Positions 7,402 through 14,125 of a stretch of DNA of 19,960 nucleotides are shown here, one piece after another. The notes beneath the pieces were generated by a model. That model saw only the letters and a list, made by a program, of their open reading frames with translations. It had not been told where the DNA came from and ran no database searches. The stretch is taken from contig CANHUW010000012.1 of assembly GCA_947463975.1 (NCBI GenBank), positions 1-19,960 of the forward strand, given 5' to 3'. The translations under genes and the position numbers were made by a program. This stretch comes from Bacteroidota bacterium. GTDB taxonomy: Bacteria; Bacteroidota; Bacteroidia; Chitinophagales; Chitinophagaceae. Position 1 is the first letter of the stretch, and each line of letters begins with the position of its first letter.

Positions 7402-7770
7402 ATGAGAAAAACAAAAATACTTTACTGGGTGACTACAAGTATTATTTGCTTATTCGCCTCCACTGCAATTTTTATGAATTCTGAAATGGCTAAAGAAGGT
7501 ACTCAACATGTTGGTATTCCAAGATGGTTAGGATTAGAAATTAGTATTGGTCAATTAATTGGCCTTGTTTTGTTAATAGTTCCTGCCGTACCTGCTAGAT
7601 TTAAAGAGTGGGCCTATGTTGGTTTTGGCATAATGTATTTAAGTGCCATTAATGCGCATATTGCTGTTGGAGATCCAATAAGTAGTTCTATTATGGCTGT
7701 AGTATTCTTCGGACTTTTGCTTACTTCTTATATTAGCTTTCACAAACTACAAGAAGCTAAAGGAAAATAA
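7402..7770 (+). CDS. DoxX-like family membrane protein
   Basis: The 122-residue protein is almost entirely membrane-embedded, with about four hydrophobic segments near residues 8-25, 48-63, 68-88 and 92-112. The N-terminal segment is followed by a short polar loop (MAKEGTQHVGIPRWLGLEISIGQLIGL). The pattern of an aliphatic GQLIGLVLLIVP segment and a K/R-E-W-A-YxGFGI segment fits the DoxX-like family, small integral membrane proteins of unclear biochemical role. Some members relate to thiosulfate:quinone oxidoreductase subunits, but nothing here supports such an activity. It is transcribed alone, divergently from the NTF2-like gene, and is followed immediately by a terminator hairpin. Confidence 0.75.
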   Translation: MRKTKILYWVTTSIICLFASTAIFMNSEMAKEGTQHVGIPRWLGLEISIGQLIGLVLLIVPAVPARFKEWAYVGFGIMYLSAINAHIAVGDPISSSIMAVVFFGLLLTSYISFHKLQEAKGK

Positions 7771-7794
7771 AAAAGAGTCTAAAAAGACTCTTTT
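7771..7794 (+). terminator. Intrinsic terminator after the DoxX-like gene
   Basis: AAAAGAGTCT and AGACTCTTTT form a 10-bp stem with an AAAA loop. A T-rich end and flanking A residues on the other side mean it could work in both directions. It begins right at the DoxX-like stop codon. Confidence 0.75.
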
Positions 7795-7814
7795 TGGAAA
7801 TTATATTTTTAGAG

Positions 7815-7840
7815 AATGAGTCCTATTTGGGGGACTCATT
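7815..7840. terminator. Second hairpin, end of the M28 peptidase gene
   Basis: AATGAGTCC (7815-7823) and GGACTCATT (7832-7840) form a 9-bp stem with an 8-base loop. The right arm touches the M28 stop codon. On the plus strand it is followed by a T-rich run. On the minus strand the tail is less U-rich, so it may back up plus-strand termination or mark the 3' end of the M28 mRNA. Confidence 0.5.
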
Positions 7841-8835
7841 TATTTTTTCAACTGAGTTGTATCAACCCTACTTGGTGTATCTTTTCCAGAAACAATCGTC
7901 TTTGAACTGATAGCTATAGCTTTAATAATTTCATTCATATTATCCATATCCAGTGTCTCAAACTGATCACTTGGTTTATGATAATTTGGCTCAGTATCCA
8001 TTTTAGAAGTAGATATAGTATGTGCTGGAACGCCTAATCTTGCAAGAGTTGCATTATCTGATCTGTAAAATAAGTTTTGATCTGTATATGGGTCTGGATA
8101 AAATTGGAAATTAGATCCTTTTAAATTCTTTTGTAAAATCTCTCCCATATTAGATTTTTCATAACCAGTAATATAAGCGCTATTTCTACCCCACTTACTT
8201 TCCGTTCCAATCATTTCTATATTAAACATAGCTATTACTTGCTCTGGATTAAATTGTTTAGAAAAATAAGTAGCCCCGAATCCACCCATTTCTTCTGCAG
8301 TAAAGGCTGCAAATACAATTGTTCTTTCATTATTGCCTAAAGCTTTAAAGTATTTAGCCAACATAATCATGGCTGTAGTACCCGCAGCGTCATCGTTAGC
8401 GCCATTAAAAATGGAATCTCCATTAACTGCTCTTTTTCCGTTTATGCCTAAATGATCATAATGACCAGAAAAAATCACATACTCATTGGGCTTGGATTTG
8501 CCTGGCAAAATAGCTACCACATTGGCCAAAGACAATGAATCACCTTCTGGGCCAAAATCCTTAGGCCATCTTGCTGGTCTCACTATTTTAAATGTTTGTA
8601 AATAATTACCACTCCCATTGAAACTTGGAATACCCATATTAGCAAACTCATTGGCTATAAATGCAGCTGCCTTATCTATACTTGGAGTAAACGCTCTTCT
8701 TCCCTCCATTTCATCAGAGGACAATGCTTTTTCAATTCTAGCAGTTTCAGAAGCGTCTATTAATTTATTTATTTTTTGAGCTGAGAGTTGAAATATCAAC
8801 ATCGAGAACAAAACAGATATAACTAATTTTTTCAT
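7840..8835 (-). CDS. M28 family metallopeptidase (exported aminopeptidase)
   Basis: I take the start at the ATG at 8835 because it gives a clean signal peptide (MKKLVISVLFSMLIFQLSAQ, cleavage after residue 20); a longer frame adds ten implausible residues. The 331-residue protein has the M28 di-zinc set: His125 in SGHYDHLG, the bridging Asp148 in GANDDAAG, Glu181-Glu182 in AEEMG, Glu207 in NIEMIG and His286 in NYHKPSD. A run of about 100 residues before the catalytic domain is normal for secreted Bacteroidota M28 enzymes. The expected role is release of N-terminal amino acids from peptides in the periplasm or outside the cell. It stands alone, 68 bases from and divergent to the ECF sigma factor gene. 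Whether the sigma factor controls it is unknown. Confidence 0.9.
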   Translation of the reverse strand: MKKLVISVLFSMLIFQLSAQKINKLIDASETARIEKALSSDEMEGRRAFTPSIDKAAAFIANEFANMGIPSFNGSGNYLQTFKIVRPARWPKDFGPEGDSLSLANVVAILPGKSKPNEYVIFSGHYDHLGINGKRAVNGDSIFNGANDDAAGTTAMIMLAKYFKALGNNERTIVFAAFTAEEMGGFGATYFSKQFNPEQVIAMFNIEMIGTESKWGRNSAYITGYEKSNMGEILQKNLKGSNFQFYPDPYTDQNLFYRSDNATLARLGVPAHTISTSKMDTEPNYHKPSDQFETLDMDNMNEIIKAIAISSKTIVSGKDTPSRVDTTQLKK

Positions 8836-8903
8836 ATTAAACATTTGAGCAATAAAGATAAGCATTAAACCTTTTGAGTAGGAGTTTGTCTAACTTAGTA
8901 TCT

Positions 8904-9446
8904 ATGCAATCAGACCAAATCATTATTGAAAGATTTCAGGCAGGTGCTGAAAAAGAACAGCATTTTACTGAATTGGTGAAAAGGCATCAGCAAAAACTAT
9001 ATTATCAAATTAAAAGAATAGTGATAGAACATGCAGATGCAGATGATATTGCACAAATTGTATGGATGAAGGTTTGGGAGAAATTGGAAGGGTTTAAAAT
9101 GGAAAGTGAATTTAGTACCTGGCTTTTCAGGATTGGCTACAATGAAACCATCAATTTTATCCAAAAAAGAAAAAAATTAGCCATTGTTCATCCCCTGGAA
9201 TCCTTAGATACTTCTAATCAAGAAGCTTCCACGTCGAATGGCCCAAAAAGCAGCCAAATTCAAATCAAATTAGATCAGGCAATTATGCAACTGCCTGAAA
9301 AACAAAGATTTGTATTTATGTTAAGGTATTTTGAAGAACTACCTTATGAGAAAATCGCCCAAATTACCGAGACCAGCGTTGGTGGTGCCAAAGCCAATTT
9401 TCACCAAGCATTAAAGAAAATGCAAGAAATCATACAGTCTGATTAA
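8904..9446 (+). CDS. ECF-type RNA polymerase sigma factor (sigma-70 family)
   Basis: The ATG at 8904 gives a 180-residue protein of normal ECF length; the frame could extend upstream to a TTG but those codons look non-coding. Region 2 spans about 20-92, with the DADDIAQIVWMKVWEKL core-binding helix (45-61) and FSTWLFRIGYNETINFIQKRKK (70-91), the -10-recognition helix. A polar linker covers 92-122. Region 4 (about 123-175) contains LPEKQRFVFMLRYFEELPYEKIAQITETSVGGAKANFHQALKKM, a helix-turn-helix for the -35-type element. It is the first gene of a three-gene run with a single-TM protein and a periplasmic LTXXQ protein, a common Bacteroidota layout for a signal-responsive sigma system. No full autoregulatory promoter can be named from this one site. 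Confidence 0.92.
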   Translation: MQSDQIIIERFQAGAEKEQHFTELVKRHQQKLYYQIKRIVIEHADADDIAQIVWMKVWEKLEGFKMESEFSTWLFRIGYNETINFIQKRKKLAIVHPLESLDTSNQEASTSNGPKSSQIQIKLDQAIMQLPEKQRFVFMLRYFEELPYEKIAQITETSVGGAKANFHQALKKMQEIIQSD

Positions 9447-9474
9447 ACCTATTTGAATCCGATTTGTCCAACAA

Positions 9475-9909
9475 ATGAACATGTCAAAACACAATAACAT
9501 ATCATCCTTAGATCAAGAAAAAAGAGAAGTGCAGGCTTTATTCAATGAGCAAATTATTGCCCAATTTGAAAAGCAGGTAAATTCTATTCCTGAAAATTAT
9601 TTTGAACAATTTTCTGAAAATATACTTACTACAATTCAAGAGAAGAAGAAGCCATCTTTACTTATACGTTTAAGTAAGTTATCTGTTGCTGCTGCAATAT
9701 TATTTTTAGTAGTGGGGTCTTATTTTATAGTGACCACCTATTATATAAGCGATGCAACTACTATTGCCATACATGAAATTCCTACGGTAGAAATAGATTC
9801 ATATGTAAGTAACAATGAATGGATGGATGATGCTGAAATGCAAATGGAAATTAACCATATTGGATTAAACCTTGATGTAGATAACTCGTCAAAAGATAGT
9901 ATTGATTAA
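9475..9909 (+). CDS. Single-pass membrane protein, putative anti-sigma factor
   Basis: The 144-residue protein lies 28 bases after the ECF sigma gene. It has a charged cytoplasmic N-terminal part (1-60), one transmembrane helix (about 68-89, following KKPSLLIRLSK) and a short acidic periplasmic tail (90-144, rich in D and E). The segment IPENYFEQFSENILTTIQEKK (39-59) resembles the amphipathic PENYFE...ILxxI motif that I associate with small Bacteroidota membrane proteins next to ECF sigma factors. No zinc-binding anti-sigma motif (HxxxCxxC) is present; there is no cysteine at all. Position, topology and size support an anti-sigma role, but this is inferred from context and not from a recognised domain. 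A start at the second Met (9481) is equally possible. Confidence 0.6.
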   Translation: MNMSKHNNISSLDQEKREVQALFNEQIIAQFEKQVNSIPENYFEQFSENILTTIQEKKKPSLLIRLSKLSVAAAILFLVVGSYFIVTTYYISDATTIAIHEIPTVEIDSYVSNNEWMDDAEMQMEINHIGLNLDVDNSSKDSID

Positions 9910-9925
9910 AAATAAAAAATATTTT

Positions 9926-10378
9926 ATGAAAAAAATTACATTGATTGCACTAACTATTGTCTTCAGTTTAAGTGCTTTTGCACAACAAGGTATTCTAGGA
10001 AGACCAGGTAGACCGCCTATGAGAGATATGGGTAGACCAAGAGATACCCCTCCGTTAGATGAGAAAAGAAGGGCAAAAATTGAAATGTTCAGAGTGCAGT
10101 TTATCACCGAGAAATTAAACTTAACAAAAGGGGAAGCAGAACAATTTTGGCCAGTATACAATGAAGCGAAGACAAATATTGATGAATTGGTGAAAACCAA
10201 AATTGCTGATGAAATTGAATTCGAAGAGCGTGTTTTAATTATAAAGAAAAAATTAAAAATCGAATTAAAGCCTATTCTTAAATCTGATGAAAGAGTTAAT
10301 CTAGCTTTAAAAATTGATAGAGAATTTTTGAAAGCTTTAAGAGGTGAAATGATGAGAAGAAACGGGTTTAGATCATAA
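9926..10378 (+). CDS. Periplasmic LTXXQ/Spy-like protein ('sensor of ECF sigma factor')
   Basis: The ATG at 9926 gives 150 residues starting with a signal peptide (MKKITLIALTIVFSLSAFAQ, cleavage after residue 20). A short Pro/Arg/Gly-rich stretch follows (26-43, RPGRPPMRDMGRPRD), then a charged helical domain of the Spy/CpxP type. In it, LNLTKGEAEQFWPVYNEA (64-81) corresponds to the LTxxQ-type repeat. A second, weaker repeat around LKPILKSDERVNLALKI is plausible. Spy/CpxP proteins are periplasmic chaperone-like or metal-stress sensors; in Bacteroidota this class is often annotated as a sensor of an ECF sigma factor. It sits 16 bases after the putative anti-sigma gene and is followed by a terminator, so the three genes form one unit. 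The signal is unknown and no clear metal-binding cluster is visible. Confidence 0.75.
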   Translation: MKKITLIALTIVFSLSAFAQQGILGRPGRPPMRDMGRPRDTPPLDEKRRAKIEMFRVQFITEKLNLTKGEAEQFWPVYNEAKTNIDELVKTKIADEIEFEERVLIIKKKLKIELKPILKSDERVNLALKIDREFLKALRGEMMRRNGFRS

Positions 10379-10408
10379 TGTTGTGGATTTTGTAATTGTT
10401 TTAATTGT

Positions 10409-10438
10409 ATAAGGGCTTCTCTTATGAGAGGCCCTTAT
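10409..10438 (+). terminator. Intrinsic terminator of the ECF sigma operon
   Basis: ATAAGGGCTTCTC (10409-10421) pairs with GAGAGGCCCTTAT (10426-10438) in a 13-bp stem with one U-G pair and a 4-base loop, followed by a T-rich run. It separates the sigma factor operon from the M20 peptidase gene. Confidence 0.85.
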
Positions 10439-10484
10439 TTATTGTGGCTTATTTTGTATCTTACAGGGATTGAATAAAAGTCAT

Positions 10485-11927
10485 ATGAAAAACATTTTAA
10501 AAATAATTGGCGGGATTATCCTTTTATTATTGATTGTATTAATCGTAAAAACATTAAGCAATAAGCCAATTACTCAAAATGATGCAATTAGCTTAAGCCC
10601 ATTGCCTGAACATGCTATTCAGCATATTAGCGAAGCGATTCAGATGGCTACAGAAACGCCTAATGACTTTTACCAATATGATTCTGCTACATTTTTTGCT
10701 TATAGGAAATTCATAGAAAAAACCTATCCGCTCGTTCATCAGAGATTAACAAGAACTATTATTGACAGTTTTCATTATATATATGAATGGAAGGGGACTG
10801 ACACTTCTAAATTACCCATCGTATTAATGGCGCATTATGACGTGGTTCCAGTAGAAGCTTCTGCTGTAAAACTTTGGCATGCTAAGCCTTATGGCGGTGA
10901 GATAAAAGAAAATTATATATGGGGACGTGGAGTGTTAGATGATAAATCTAGCATGATCAGTATTTTAGAAGCCACCGAAGCACAACTAAAAGCAGGCTTC
11001 GAACCCAAGCAAAGTATTTACTTGTGTTTTGGCGGAGATGAGGAATCTAATGGAAGAGGGGCCATTGCAATGGTGCAATATTTTCAATCCAAAAAACAAA
11101 GGTTTGATTTAGTAGTAGATGAAGGAGGTGAAATCTCAACCGATAACAATAAACATATTCAACAACCTATTGCTTCTGTAGGTGTGGGTGAAAAAGGATA
11201 TGTGACAATGGTATTATCCGTTCAAAAAGCTGGTGGTCATTCTTCTATCCCTGAAAAATCATCTGCTATTGGAATACTTAGTAAGGCCTTGCATACTATT
11301 GAAGAAAATCAAATACCAACCAGATTGACTCCTCCTATAAAAGCTTATTTAGAAAGAATTAGTAGTTACAACAACAACTTCTTTGAAAAAATGCAACTAT
11401 CTAATTTATGGTTATTTGAAAACTGGGTGTTAAATAAGATGACTCAAAACAGATCAAGCAATGCATTGGTAAGAACAACATTGGTTCCTACAGTTGTGAA
11501 TAGTGGTGTAAGAGACAATGTGATACCTACATTCGCTACGGCCATGGTAAACTCTAGAATTTTGCCAGGAGAAACTCCTAATAGCGTTAAAGCATATGTA
11601 GAAAAATTAATCAACGACACCAATGTAAAAGTAAGCATCTATCCCAACTACGAATCCATGCCTTCATCTACAACAGAAATCAATAGTGCTGCTTTTAAAA
11701 GAGTGGAAGCGGCAATCCGATCTATAGTGAAAGATGTATTAGTGGCTCCTATGTTAATGGTGGGTGCAACAGATTCAAGAAATTACAGAGCTATCAGCAA
11801 TGGTGTAATTAATTTTACTCCTTTAACAGATGCTAAAGGCTATCATGGGATAGACGAAAGAATGCTTATATCGGATTTTGAAAAATGTTATAACTTCTAC
11901 ACCTTCTTAATACAAAGTACGAAGTAG
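10485..11927 (+). CDS. M20 family metallopeptidase, PM20D1-like, membrane-anchored
   Basis: The ATG at 10485 gives 480 residues. The N-terminus is a single transmembrane anchor (about 6-22, very Ile/Leu-rich) and not a cleavable signal peptide, with the rest outside the cytoplasm. Zinc-site residues of M20 are visible: His117 in MAHYDVVP, Asp152 in GRGVLDDK, Glu186-Glu187 in GGDEES, Asp212 in VDEGG, and His454 in YHGIDE near the end. The lid region contains GGHSSIP and then SNLWLFENWVL...NALVRTTLVPTVVNSGVRDNVIP. From memory this closely resembles the PM20D1/yeast carboxypeptidase S branch (SNPWLF, NAIIRTT, KFNVIPP), more than the usual bacterial DapE or ArgE enzymes. That branch hydrolyses, or reversibly forms, N-acyl amino acids or cleaves C-terminal residues. 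The bacterial substrate is unknown. Its stop abuts that of the FucP-family gene. Confidence 0.88.
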   Translation: MKNILKIIGGIILLLLIVLIVKTLSNKPITQNDAISLSPLPEHAIQHISEAIQMATETPNDFYQYDSATFFAYRKFIEKTYPLVHQRLTRTIIDSFHYIYEWKGTDTSKLPIVLMAHYDVVPVEASAVKLWHAKPYGGEIKENYIWGRGVLDDKSSMISILEATEAQLKAGFEPKQSIYLCFGGDEESNGRGAIAMVQYFQSKKQRFDLVVDEGGEISTDNNKHIQQPIASVGVGEKGYVTMVLSVQKAGGHSSIPEKSSAIGILSKALHTIEENQIPTRLTPPIKAYLERISSYNNNFFEKMQLSNLWLFENWVLNKMTQNRSSNALVRTTLVPTVVNSGVRDNVIPTFATAMVNSRILPGETPNSVKAYVEKLINDTNVKVSIYPNYESMPSSTTEINSAAFKRVEAAIRSIVKDVLVAPMLMVGATDSRNYRAISNGVINFTPLTDAKGYHGIDERMLISDFEKCYNFYTFLIQSTK

Positions 11928-13163
11928 TTAAATTGATTTCACTTTACATCCTTTCCATCCATAATAAGCTACTACAGCAAAAGCAATGAGCGGTACAATG
12001 TACCCATTTTGAATATTACCTGTGCTATCACTGATCAATCCAAAGAATCTTGGTAAGACTGCTCCCCCAACAATAGACATTACAATTAAAGAGCTTGCCA
12101 TCTCTGTATCTTTTCCCAAAGAATCTATACCTAATGAAAATATGGTTGGAAACATGATGGACATAAAAAAGCAAATTGCAATTACAGTATAAATGGTAAT
12201 AATGCCCTTGCCAACAATCGCTAATACAGATAAAGCAACACAAATAATAGCATAGGCTGTCAACAATTTTTTAGGTTGAATAAAACGCATGAGAGCTGTT
12301 CCCAAAAATCTACCAATTAAAAAAGCCAATCCTCCAATACTTAAATAATCGGCTGCTTGAATTTCTGTTACATTCGCAGACTGAGTCACATATAAAATAA
12401 ATAAACTTAATACACAAACCTGAGCTCCTACATAAAAAAATTGTGCAATAACTGCCCATCTAAGATGACTGTGCTGTAATGTTTCTTTAATGGTTGCTTT
12501 GTGGTTGGATGATTCTCTGATATCTGGCAATTGTATAAAATAAAATATAACAGCAATCAACAATAAAACTATACCTAAAATAGTATAAGGGGTTTTAACC
12601 GTATATGCTTCCATAGCTAATGCAGCTTTCCTTGCCGCATCAGTCATTGTAGCTAATTCTGCATCTGAATAACCCTTCGTTAAAATTAATCTAGCACCAA
12701 TTGCTGGAGCCAATGCTACGGCCAATCCATTAAAGGATTGTACAAGGTTTAACCTTTGAGTAGCAGTTGCAGGATCTCCTAATTTTGACGCATAAGGATT
12801 TGCAGCAGTTTCTAAAATAGTCAAACCACAAGCGATGATAAATAAAGCTATTAAAAAGTAATTATAGGATTGATGATTGGCAGCTGGAACAAATAAAAAC
12901 GATCCAATAGCGAAAAGTAATAAGCCAGCAATAATACCCATTTTATACCCCCATCTTTTCATAATAAAACCTGCGGGCATTGCCATAATAAAATATGCCA
13001 CAAAAACAGATGAATCCACCAAGGTAGATTGGGTGGTGGTTAGGGTAAAAGATTTTTTTAGATGGGGAATCAATATAGGATCTAAGTTGTGCGCAAATCC
13101 CCACAAAAAGAAAAGGCAGGTAATTAAAATAAAGGGCACATGTGTTGACTTAACTTTACTCAT
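11928..13163 (-). CDS. Sugar MFS transporter, FucP family
   Basis: The 411-residue, twelve-helix protein belongs to the FucP branch of the major facilitator superfamily. Recognisable blocks are FLFWG-type residues 18-22, HNLDPILIPHLKKSF (25-39), AMPAGFIMKRWGYKMGI (61-77), GLTILETAANPY (113-124) and RLNLVQSFNGLA (about 137-148). These align with E. coli FucP, a fucose:proton symporter. Glu118 corresponds to FucP Glu135. At the place of FucP Asp46 the protein has Pro29, with an aspartate shifted one residue earlier (Asp28). This suggests a different substrate or coupling detail, such as a hexose or amino sugar. It is located in the inner membrane. It is convergent with, and directly abuts, the PM20D1-like gene, and divergent from the NIPSNAP gene (78-base gap). 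No sugar-catabolic genes adjoin it, so the substrate is open. Confidence 0.88.
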   Translation of the reverse strand: MSKVKSTHVPFILITCLFFLWGFAHNLDPILIPHLKKSFTLTTTQSTLVDSSVFVAYFIMAMPAGFIMKRWGYKMGIIAGLLLFAIGSFLFVPAANHQSYNYFLIALFIIACGLTILETAANPYASKLGDPATATQRLNLVQSFNGLAVALAPAIGARLILTKGYSDAELATMTDAARKAALAMEAYTVKTPYTILGIVLLLIAVIFYFIQLPDIRESSNHKATIKETLQHSHLRWAVIAQFFYVGAQVCVLSLFILYVTQSANVTEIQAADYLSIGGLAFLIGRFLGTALMRFIQPKKLLTAYAIICVALSVLAIVGKGIITIYTVIAICFFMSIMFPTIFSLGIDSLGKDTEMASSLIVMSIVGGAVLPRFFGLISDSTGNIQNGYIVPLIAFAVVAYYGWKGCKVKSI

Positions 13164-13241
13164 CCTAATTAATTTTACTTAAATATAAGCAAAACCTTTA
13201 TTAGAAGATTAAATTCATACATTTACTATATAAAATATCAT

Positions 13242-14024
13242 ATGAAAAAAATTATCTTTTTATCCATTCTTGCATTGGCCTCTTTGAAAACTTGGTCTTC
13301 TCCAGTAAATAAAATAGAAAGAGAATTTTATTTAATTCAAATATATCATTGCAATAATAGTTCTCAAATAAATGGCGTAGATGCTTATCTTAAAAATACT
13401 TATTTGCCTTATTTACATAAAATGGGTATTAGCAAAATAGGCGTATTTGCACCTATTGATAATGATACCCTTACTGACAAAAGAATTTATGTATGGTTTC
13501 CAATGACCAGTTTGAATTTTTTAGATAAATTAGATATGGATATAGAAAAGTTAGATCCAATGAGCAAAAATCGATTAGTAGATTTAGAAAATGCAGATGG
13601 AAGCTTGCCTTATACAAGAGTAGAAAGAATTATTACAAAATCATTTATTGATCAACCTAAATTTGTAAAGGAATCTAGTTTAACAAAATCTCCTAATCGT
13701 ATCTACGAATACAGAAGTTATGAAAGCCCTACCGAAAATATGCACTTAAGAAAAGTACATATGTTTAATCAAGGTGGCGAGGTAGTGTTGTTTAAGCGTT
13801 TAAATTTTAATGCTATTTTTTATTCCAAAGCGATTGCAGGTGCTAGAATGCCTAATTTAATTTACATGACCAGTTTTAATAATATGGAAGACAGAAACGA
13901 GCATTGGAAAGCATTTAGTGCCTCCCCTGAATGGCAAAGCATATCAAATATGCCTAAATACATGAACTCTGTAAACAGAAATGAAACAGTCTTAATGTAT
14001 GCCAGAGATTATGCAGATTTTTAA
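13242..14024 (+). CDS. NIPSNAP family protein, exported
   Basis: The 260-residue protein has a signal peptide (MKKIIFLSILALASLKTWSS, cleavage near residue 20). It consists of two ferredoxin-like halves. The second half is the more recognisable NIPSNAP domain: IYEYRSYESPTENMHLRKVHMFNQGGEVVLFKRLNFNAIFYSKAIAGARMPNLIYMTSF...RNEHWKAFSASPEWQSIS at about 153-237. Its YRSY opening, the Y/F-x-x-G-P-x-M/LP-N-L-I-Y-M core and the closing W-x-x-F-x-x-x-P-x-W are family hallmarks. The first half (about 28-130) looks like a degenerate copy (FYLIQIYHC...YLPYLHKMGISKIGVFAP). NIPSNAP proteins are dimeric alpha-beta barrel-type proteins; bacterial exported members have no settled function. It is likely monocistronic, with the S9 peptidase starting 101 bases downstream. 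Confidence 0.82.
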   Translation: MKKIIFLSILALASLKTWSSPVNKIEREFYLIQIYHCNNSSQINGVDAYLKNTYLPYLHKMGISKIGVFAPIDNDTLTDKRIYVWFPMTSLNFLDKLDMDIEKLDPMSKNRLVDLENADGSLPYTRVERIITKSFIDQPKFVKESSLTKSPNRIYEYRSYESPTENMHLRKVHMFNQGGEVVLFKRLNFNAIFYSKAIAGARMPNLIYMTSFNNMEDRNEHWKAFSASPEWQSISNMPKYMNSVNRNETVLMYARDYADF

Positions 14025-14051
14025 AATCTAAGGTTTTTGCCAATTTATTGC

Positions 14052-14072
14052 TGCATATAGATTTTATATGCA
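14052..14072. repeat. Inverted repeat between the NIPSNAP and S9 peptidase genes
   Basis: TGCATATA (14052-14059) is mirrored by TATATGCA (14065-14072) with a 5-base spacer. It could form an 8-bp, AT-rich stem 28 bases after the NIPSNAP stop, or be a protein-binding dyad for the S9 gene. No T-tract follows closely, so I do not call it a terminator. Confidence 0.3.
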
Positions 14073-14125
14073 TGGTTTCAAATTTTAGTTAATTATTGCT
14101 AACTTCCTGCAATAAATTAAAACAC

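Noticed and set aside
8836..8903. Longer N-termini using TTG starts for the sigma factor, and an ATG at 8865 for the M28 gene
   Set aside because: The extra residues would make the two divergent genes almost touch, would spoil the M28 signal peptide and add nothing conserved to the sigma factor.
14052..14072. Intrinsic terminator for the NIPSNAP gene
   Set aside because: The 8-bp stem is almost all A/T and no T-tract follows directly, so it is listed only as an inverted repeat.
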